Source: Syntrophus sp. (in: bacteria)
Lineage (GTDB): Bacteria > Desulfobacterota > Syntrophia > Syntrophales > UBA8958
Direction: 5' to 3'
NCBI GenBank assembly: GCA_003451635.1
Contig: DMAT01000079.1
Span: 1-9,174, forward strand
DNA length: 9,174 bases
Within the stretch, counting starts at the first letter, position 1; each line of letters opens with the position of its first letter. Under the pieces are notes generated by a model. The model was not told the DNA's origin. It saw only the letters and a list, made by a program, of their open reading frames with translations, and did not search any database. The position numbers and the translations under genes were made by a program. Of this stretch, positions 4,700 to 9,174 are shown piece by piece.

Positions 4700-6982
4700 A
4701 TGGCCTCGGGAAAGAGAAGATGGTTGTTTCTGAATATAATACTGTCGGCTTTTGTCGTTTTGGGTTGTGCTTCCTCATTTAACAGCAGGGGGTTGAATCT
4801 TGCTGCCGATGCCAATTACACTCAATTAGTGAAGGAATTTGAACCCCCCGGAGAAAACTATACCCGCATGCCCTTTTCACAGTTAATCTATCTCTGCTCA
4901 GCCTATGGGGAATTGAAAAATTACGGGAAACTCTTTCCCTGTCTTGATGCAGCGCAGACAAAGGTGAATGGGGGCGAATATATTGCCGATACGTGGAACC
5001 ATTCGGCTACGCCGTCCAGACTGAAGGCCATCGCTCTTGTCGAGCTTGGGCAATACGACGAGGCCGTCAAGGCGGCGGAACTTTCCAATGAAATTGTCAC
5101 AAAAAATAAGTTGACCCGGTTTGAAGAGGTCAAGGTATTGGAAATCCTCGGTCTGTCCTATGCCCTGGCAGGAAAAACGGTCAAAGCGGAAGAGATTGCC
5201 GATCGGCTCAAGGGGTTATACCTAGGATACCCGTATATGCTGGTAAAAGATGACCGCAATATGGCCATCGCCAAGATTTATATCGCGTTGAAGAAGTATC
5301 CGGAGGCCATCAATGCCGTTTCCTACAATTTCAAGGATTCCAACACTTTCCTCAAGACGATCGGGGGGTGGGATGTCTTTGTCAACAACAAGCTGTCTTT
5401 TGAATTCATGAAGAACAAGAGTCTGTTTGAAGTGGGCCGGTGGACCGAGGCCAAACAAGGTTATGACGAGCTCTTGCAGTATCCCTATATCCGGGATCGG
5501 GGGGAGATGACTTGGAACATCCTCTTTGATCGCGGGAGGATAGCCGAAAAGGAAGGAAAGTTAAAAGAAGCCATTGAATTTTATGAAAAAGCGGTCGAAG
5601 TAATTGAACAACAGCGGTCTACGATCAATATTGAGGCGAGCAAAATAGGTTTTGTCGGAGATAAGCAGGCCGTTTATCACAGTCTGATCAAGTCGTTGTA
5701 TACCGATCATCAATATGAAAAAGCTTTTACATACGTGGAAAGATCAAAATCCCGCGCCTTGGTTGACCTCCTGGCGGGCAAACAGGACTTTGCGGTCAAA
5801 GTTGCGGGAAAAGAGGAGCAGGTAAGAACGGTACTTGCCTTGAATGACAGCTCGGAGGCGGAAGCTGTTTCCCTGGATAATCCCGCCAACAAATTCCGGA
5901 CCCGGAGCATTGCCATCAAGGCGAAGAATGATCTGCAGCGCGAGGCGCCCGAACTCGCTTCGCTTGTAACCGTCAACTCCACCCCGTTGTCCGAAATCAA
6001 ATCCTTAATTCCCAAAGGAGAATCGCTGATTGAATATTACTATTACGGGACGGATATGTATGCCTTCGTGCTTTCTGAAGGTGGTTTGCAAAGCGCCAAA
6101 ATCAGCACCGAAGGACTTGCGGAGGAGGTGGCAGCCTTCAGGAAATCCCTGGAGAACCCCGGTTCGCAGCAGACCATGGCCCTTGCCGGCAAGCTTTATC
6201 AGCGAATCTTCAAGGGCTTGGCAGGGGCGTTGAAAGATCGCGATCTTATCATTGTACCCCATGGCGTTCTGCATTATATCCCCATGAATGCCCTGTATGA
6301 TGGCAAGGACTACCTGATCGACCGCTACAACATCCGGTTGATGCCCAGCGCGAGTACCATGAAGTATCTGCGGGAAAAGAAAAATGACAAAACAGGGGGA
6401 ATTCTCGCCTTTGGCAATCCCGACCTGGGAGATCCGAGTTATGATCTGGTCTTCGCTCAGAAAGAGGCTATCGAGGTTGCGAGTACCTGGGCAAATTCAA
6501 AGGTGTTCCTGCGCAAAGAGGCCACCGAGGATGCCTTGCGCAGGAACGGAAGCGACTATAACTATATACATTTTGCCACGCATGGACAATTTTTCCCCGA
6601 CAACCCGCTGAAATCAGCGGTTCTTCTCTCCCCCGGCCCCCATTCCAACGGCCTGCTGACGGTGGATAAACTCTACTCACTCCAACTCGGCGCGAATCTG
6701 GTCACCTTGAGCGCCTGTGAAACCGGCCTCAGCAAGGTTGCCAACGGTGATGACTTGATGGGCCTGACCAGGGGTTTTCTCTATGCCGGGAGCAGTTCCA
6801 TTGTGGCCAGCCTCTGGAAGGTCGACGATCTGGCGACCTCCTATCTCATGATCCGGTTCTACCAAGGCATGCAGAAGGCCGACAAGCGGAACGCCTTGCG
6901 AAAAGCCCAGCTTGAGACCAGAGAGAAATATCCTCACCCCTATTACTGGGCGTCATTCCAGTTGACCGGAAGCGCAAGGTAA
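4700..6982 (+). CDS. CHAT-domain peptidase lipoprotein with TPR repeats
   Basis: A 760-residue predicted lipoprotein. The N-terminus has a basic n-region (GKRR), a hydrophobic stretch and a lipobox ending V-L-G-C, so Cys23 would be lipidated and the protein anchored in a membrane outside the cytoplasm. Residues about 60-300 hold degenerate TPR-like helix pairs (for example ALVELGQYDEAVKAAEL, IYIALKKYPEAINAV and GKLKEAIEFYEKAVEVIE). A linker typical of CHAT-TPR proteins follows (YEKAFTYVERSKSRALVDLL). The C-terminal CHAT domain (about 440-758) carries the caspase/separase-like dyad: His628 in HFATHG and Cys673 in LSACETG, followed by GLTRGFLYAGSSSIVASLWK. The start at 4700 is chosen for AAAGGAA seven to eight bases upstream and the ideal signal peptide; ATG 4670 (10 residues longer, AAGGAG at 13 bases) is possible. 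Target and activator are unknown. Codons 70-93 contain the segment duplicated at 3943-4012. Confidence 0.93.
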   Translation: MASGKRRWLFLNIILSAFVVLGCASSFNSRGLNLAADANYTQLVKEFEPPGENYTRMPFSQLIYLCSAYGELKNYGKLFPCLDAAQTKVNGGEYIADTWNHSATPSRLKAIALVELGQYDEAVKAAELSNEIVTKNKLTRFEEVKVLEILGLSYALAGKTVKAEEIADRLKGLYLGYPYMLVKDDRNMAIAKIYIALKKYPEAINAVSYNFKDSNTFLKTIGGWDVFVNNKLSFEFMKNKSLFEVGRWTEAKQGYDELLQYPYIRDRGEMTWNILFDRGRIAEKEGKLKEAIEFYEKAVEVIEQQRSTINIEASKIGFVGDKQAVYHSLIKSLYTDHQYEKAFTYVERSKSRALVDLLAGKQDFAVKVAGKEEQVRTVLALNDSSEAEAVSLDNPANKFRTRSIAIKAKNDLQREAPELASLVTVNSTPLSEIKSLIPKGESLIEYYYYGTDMYAFVLSEGGLQSAKISTEGLAEEVAAFRKSLENPGSQQTMALAGKLYQRIFKGLAGALKDRDLIIVPHGVLHYIPMNALYDGKDYLIDRYNIRLMPSASTMKYLREKKNDKTGGILAFGNPDLGDPSYDLVFAQKEAIEVASTWANSKVFLRKEATEDALRRNGSDYNYIHFATHGQFFPDNPLKSAVLLSPGPHSNGLLTVDKLYSLQLGANLVTLSACETGLSKVANGDDLMGLTRGFLYAGSSSIVASLWKVDDLATSYLMIRFYQGMQKADKRNALRKAQLETREKYPHPYYWASFQLTGSAR
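4907..4977 (+). repeat. Source copy of the 70-bp direct repeat, inside the CHAT-TPR gene
   Basis: This 71-base segment of the CHAT-TPR gene (codons 70-93, first helical region) is matched by 3943-4012. The two copies are in direct orientation and flank the BASS transporter fragment and the CHAT start region. This copy is in frame and intact. Confidence 0.8.
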
Positions 6983-7103
6983 TTTTGGAATAAGCTTAAA
7001 GAGCGTTTAAAAAAGAAGGCAAAGTATCCCTCAATGTGTTGAGGTTCCACCAAATATTGTGGCCAAACTAATTATTTCATTGTTTTCCGCTATTCCATCC
7101 TGC
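6983..7103. other. Intergenic spacer downstream of the CHAT gene with a small hairpin
   Basis: The AT-rich spacer contains a perfect 6-bp stem with a 4-base loop, CCTCAA-TGTG-TTGAGG (7029-7044), followed by a weaker CCAC/GTGG pair (7047-7062). Neither is followed by a T-run, so a classical Rho-independent terminator is not supported. The hairpins may protect or end the CHAT mRNA. No gene is seen here. Confidence 0.35.
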
Positions 7104-7320
7104 TAGTGTCTCGTCAACCATCAAGTGCCGGGTAGAGACGGCGTAGTTTTATCCCGGCATCAGCAGCAGTAAATTGCCAGTTAACCTTTGCACACTTGTT
7201 GTTTCCGGCTTTCTGTCACGCTGCAACTTCTTTCTTAACAATGTCGATGTGGTCAATCCTTCTTTTCAGACACTGTCCTGTAAGTACATTCAACTCTATC
7301 TCGGCCATATTCAACCAGCA
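7104..7320 (-). mobile_element. Degraded IS630-family element, transposase C-terminal remnant
   Basis: From 7320 to 7114 on the minus strand the frame reads WLNMAEIELNVLTGQCLKRRI, then (after a gap) KKEVAA-stop-QKAGNNK, then VNWQFTAADAGIKLRRLYPAL and a final TGA. This is the conserved C-terminal end of IS630-family (Tc1/mariner superfamily) transposases, including the S/C-W-L-N-M-A-E-I-E block that carries the last catalytic acidic residue. A TGA at 7216-7218 replaces a tryptophan codon seen in relatives (A-A-W-Q), so the gene is dead. The outer end is probably at the TA dinucleotide 7104-7105, followed by GTGTCTCGTCAACC, which fits IS630 insertion at TA. The 5' part of the element is gone. 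Weak, frame-shifted similarity may extend to about 7372. Confidence 0.8.
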
Positions 7321-7389
7321 GCCTCATGCTCCTTGCCGTCGCCGGCGAGCCGCTGCTCAGGCGTCAGCCACGGAATAGTTGCAAATCTG

Positions 7390-8796
7390 TCACACTTCGT
7401 ACTTTCCGGTCCGCCGGGCCTGAGCAACGATGGTCATGACGGCGGTCGAGGCGAGCCGCGTCCGTAACGAGTCGGAACGGCTCGTGAGGACAACGGGGAC
7501 CCTGCCCCCCAGTACAATCCCGGCACCTTCGGCGCCCGCCAGATAAGTCAATTGTTTGAGGAGCATGTTGCCGGAATCAAGATCCGGGGCCAGGAGGATG
7601 TCCACATCACCGCTCACGGGAGAGTTTATCCCCTTGGTTTTCGCGGCCTGGGCGCTGATGGCGTTATCAAAGGCCAGCGGGCCGTCAAGGATACCGCCGG
7701 TAATCTGCCCCCGATCGGCCATCTTGCACAGGGCGGCTGCGTCAATCGTGGAAGGAAGCCGGGCATTGACCGTTTCGACGGCGGAGAGGATGCCCACCTT
7801 CGGTGTCCCGATTCCCAGCATCTGGGCCAGATCGATGGCGTTCTGGATGATGTCGCGTTTATCCGTCAGGCTGGGGGAAATGTTGACGGCAGCGTCGGTC
7901 ATGATGAACATCTTCGGATAGGCCGGAACATCCATGACGAAGGCGTGGCTGATGCGCCGGGCGGTCCGCAGCCCCGTTGAGGATGACATGACGGCGCCAA
8001 GAAGCTCGTCGGTATGGAGGCTTCCCTTCATGAGGGATTCCACCTTACCCGCCCTGGCAAGCTCAACGGCCCTATCCGCTGCGGCATGGCTGTGCGGCGT
8101 GGAGATGATCCGGTAGGGGGCGAGGTCAATCTCCGCTTCGGCTGCCGCCTGTCTTATTTTTTCCTCCGGGCCGACGAGAACGGGTGTTATGAAGCCCCGC
8201 CGGGCCGCCTCTACAGCGCCGGACAGGGAAACCACGTCGCAGGGATGGACGATGGCGCAGGTCACCGGCTCACAGGCAGTGCAGGACTTGAAGAGATTCA
8301 TAAAGGCGTCGCTGCGCCTCAGTTCGAGGTGGGCCGGAGCAACGTCGTCGTAAATCAGCCTCTGCACCGGCGCCGCCACGACCGTCTTGCCGGAGACAAT
8401 CTTTCTTTTTTCCTGGTTGATCACGGTGCAGTCAAAGACGACCAGTCTCCCTCGTTTCCTTTTTTCCCGGACCGTTACCTTTGCTGTCAGCGTGTCGCCC
8501 GTAACTATGTCCCCGTCGAAAACAAGGTCCCGGCGCTGGATCTTCGTACCCGGTCCGGGGAGGCGTGTGCCTATGAGATTGGACAGGAGGGTTACGGCGC
8601 CGGAGGCCTCTGTCCTCCGGGTCGGGCCGCGGGGATTTTCGTCTCCCGAAGATGTGAGATGGAAGGCGTCAACATCCCCCGATAACATGGACATAAGATC
8701 GATCTGAGGGCCCGTCAGCGTGACGGATATCTCTGCCGCCATGCCAACCCGGATTTCATCAAAGGTCACATTGGTCCATTCACCGGAAACAGTCAT
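7390..8796 (-). CDS. MaoC-like hydratase / phosphate acyltransferase (Ptb/Pta) fusion protein
   Basis: A 468-residue fusion of the type annotated as bifunctional enoyl-CoA hydratase/phosphate acetyltransferase. Residues about 10-140 form a MaoC-like hot-dog domain (FDEIRVGM, then SGDVDAFHL with Asp41 and His46 where R-hydratases have D-x-N-P-x-H, then GTRLPGPGTK). Residues about 160-465 are a PTA_PTB phosphotransacylase domain with family segments TDAAVNISPSL and SGDVDILLAPDLDSGNML. This enzyme type interconverts acyl-CoA and acyl-phosphate (acetyl, butyryl or similar) and feeds an acyl kinase; no kinase gene is adjacent here. The start at 8796 has GGAGG seven bases upstream. A longer frame to 8991 would overlap the ATPase gene and is rejected. 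The ATGA overlap with the upstream gene implies translational coupling. The hydratase active-site lid is atypical, so that activity is uncertain. Confidence 0.93.
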   Translation of the reverse strand: MTVSGEWTNVTFDEIRVGMAAEISVTLTGPQIDLMSMLSGDVDAFHLTSSGDENPRGPTRRTEASGAVTLLSNLIGTRLPGPGTKIQRRDLVFDGDIVTGDTLTAKVTVREKRKRGRLVVFDCTVINQEKRKIVSGKTVVAAPVQRLIYDDVAPAHLELRRSDAFMNLFKSCTACEPVTCAIVHPCDVVSLSGAVEAARRGFITPVLVGPEEKIRQAAAEAEIDLAPYRIISTPHSHAAADRAVELARAGKVESLMKGSLHTDELLGAVMSSSTGLRTARRISHAFVMDVPAYPKMFIMTDAAVNISPSLTDKRDIIQNAIDLAQMLGIGTPKVGILSAVETVNARLPSTIDAAALCKMADRGQITGGILDGPLAFDNAISAQAAKTKGINSPVSGDVDILLAPDLDSGNMLLKQLTYLAGAEGAGIVLGGRVPVVLTSRSDSLRTRLASTAVMTIVAQARRTGKYEV

Positions 8797-9174
8797 TTTC
8801 TTACCTCCGAGTTCTTGCTGACCAGCCATTTTTCGGCGCCAACGAGGAAGAGGGCGGCGGTTGCCACGGCAACGATGCGCAGCCAGGAATATAGTCCGAT
8901 GGGTTGGGAATGAAACATGGTGTTCATGGCCGGCAGATAGGTGAAAAGGAGTTGCAGCAATACCATGATACCAACGCCTCCGAAGACCCATGGATTGGAA
9001 AAAAGGCCTATCGTAAAGACGGATTTCGTCAGGGAACGACAGTTGAAAAGGTAAAATATTTCCACCATTACGAACAGATTCACCGCCACGGTTCTGGCCG
9101 TGGCAATGTCGGCCCCGTTTTTGAGTTCCCAGGAAAAGAGACCGAAGGCGCCGCGTCCTTCTTCCACGGCGGCC
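8793..9174 (-). CDS. P-type cation-transporting ATPase, C-terminal part (5' end beyond window)
   Basis: The last ~127 residues of a P2-type (SERCA/PMR1-like) ATPase, which uses ATP to move cations such as Ca2+ or Mn2+ across the membrane. The frame is open to the right edge. The segment FSWELKNGADIATARTVAVN, then VEIFYLFNCRSLTKSVF, then FSNPWVFGGVGIMVLLQLLF belongs to the Cation_ATPase_C domain and covers roughly the last four membrane helices. The nucleotide-binding, phosphorylation (DKTGT) and ion-coordinating parts lie outside the window, so the ion cannot be assigned. The stop codon TGA overlaps the next gene's ATG (ATGA at 8796-8793), placing both in one transcript. Confidence 0.9.
   Translation of the reverse strand, partial: AAVEEGRGAFGLFSWELKNGADIATARTVAVNLFVMVEIFYLFNCRSLTKSVFTIGLFSNPWVFGGVGIMVLLQLLFTYLPAMNTMFHSQPIGLYSWLRIVAVATAALFLVGAEKWLVSKNSEVRK

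Noticed and set aside
7339..7348. TCGCCGGCGA palindrome downstream of the acyltransferase stop
   Set aside because: There is no T-run on the minus strand after it, and GC-rich palindromes of this size occur by chance, so it is not called a terminator.
7321..7389. Short minus-strand frame behind the acyltransferase reading PWLTPEQRLAGDGKEHEAAG
   Set aside because: It has no start codon or ribosome binding site. Part of it may be frame-shifted IS630 sequence (PEQRLA resembles the region before the S-W-L-N block). Too short and ambiguous to call a gene.
8014..8685. Plus-strand open frame of 223 codons
   Set aside because: It is the antisense shadow of the conserved acyltransferase fusion, with no domain-like features.
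8797..8991. 65-codon N-terminal extension of the acyltransferase fusion
   Set aside because: It overlaps the ATPase C-terminus in another frame. Its arginine/histidine-rich translation is typical of a shadow frame, and GGAGG with the ATGA overlap marks 8796 as the start.
1..9174. CRISPR arrays, tRNA or rRNA genes, riboswitches
   Set aside because: I saw no regularly spaced repeats, tRNA cloverleaf sequence, rRNA segments or recognisable riboswitch leaders on either strand.

Overview
The window looks like chromosomal DNA of an anaerobic, probably syntrophic or fermentative Desulfobacterota (deltaproteobacterial) species; a Syntrophus/Smithella-like organism is my best guess. This is inferred from gene content: a MaoC-phosphotransacylase fusion typical of fatty-acid/acyl-CoA metabolising anaerobes, a 7TMR-DISM hybrid kinase, a CHAT-TPR lipoprotein and several toxin-antitoxin genes. 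There is no rRNA or other marker gene, so the taxonomy is weak.

Layout. (1) 1-2167, minus strand: a large hybrid sensor histidine kinase (signal peptide, DISMED2 sensor, 7 TM, HisKA, HATPase_c, receiver), cut by the left edge inside the receiver domain. (2) 2168-2551: intergenic DNA with a 28-codon scrap of an IS5-type transposase, then an AT-rich promoter with a palindromic operator candidate. (3) 2552-3225, plus strand: an intact, overlapping Phd/YefM antitoxin and VapC-type PIN toxin pair. (4) 3236-4012: a chain of broken genes. These are the first ~32 codons of a ParB-like gene, an intact HicB antitoxin, a hicA toxin that keeps only its first ~12 codons, and the two ends of a flavodoxin/NADPH-dependent FMN reductase gene with the middle missing. 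The chain ends in a 70-bp scrap homologous to the inside of the CHAT gene 0.9 kb downstream. (5) 4024-4608, minus: the C-terminal part of a BASS-family (bile acid:Na+ symporter-like) transporter. (6) 4700-6982, plus: a 760-residue lipoprotein with TPR repeats and a C-terminal CHAT (caspase-like) peptidase domain with its His/Cys dyad intact. (7) 6983-7389: intergenic DNA with a degraded C-terminal piece of an IS630-family element. (8) 7390-9174, minus: a two-gene unit in which the C-terminal end of a P-type cation ATPase overlaps by 4 bp (ATGA) a MaoC/phosphate acyltransferase fusion.

Interpretation. The two ends of the window are ordinary housekeeping or signalling genes. The centre (about 2.2-7.4 kb) is an accessory region that has gained toxin-antitoxin genes and IS elements and then lost pieces by deletion. 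The most useful observations are the mosaic of truncated genes, the 70-bp CHAT-derived repeat flanking the transporter fragment, the orphaned HicB, and the intact predicted surface-anchored CHAT peptidase. I see no convincing evidence for an entirely new multi-gene system. The CHAT-TPR lipoprotein, with an adjacent relic of a second copy, is the best candidate for unstudied biology here.
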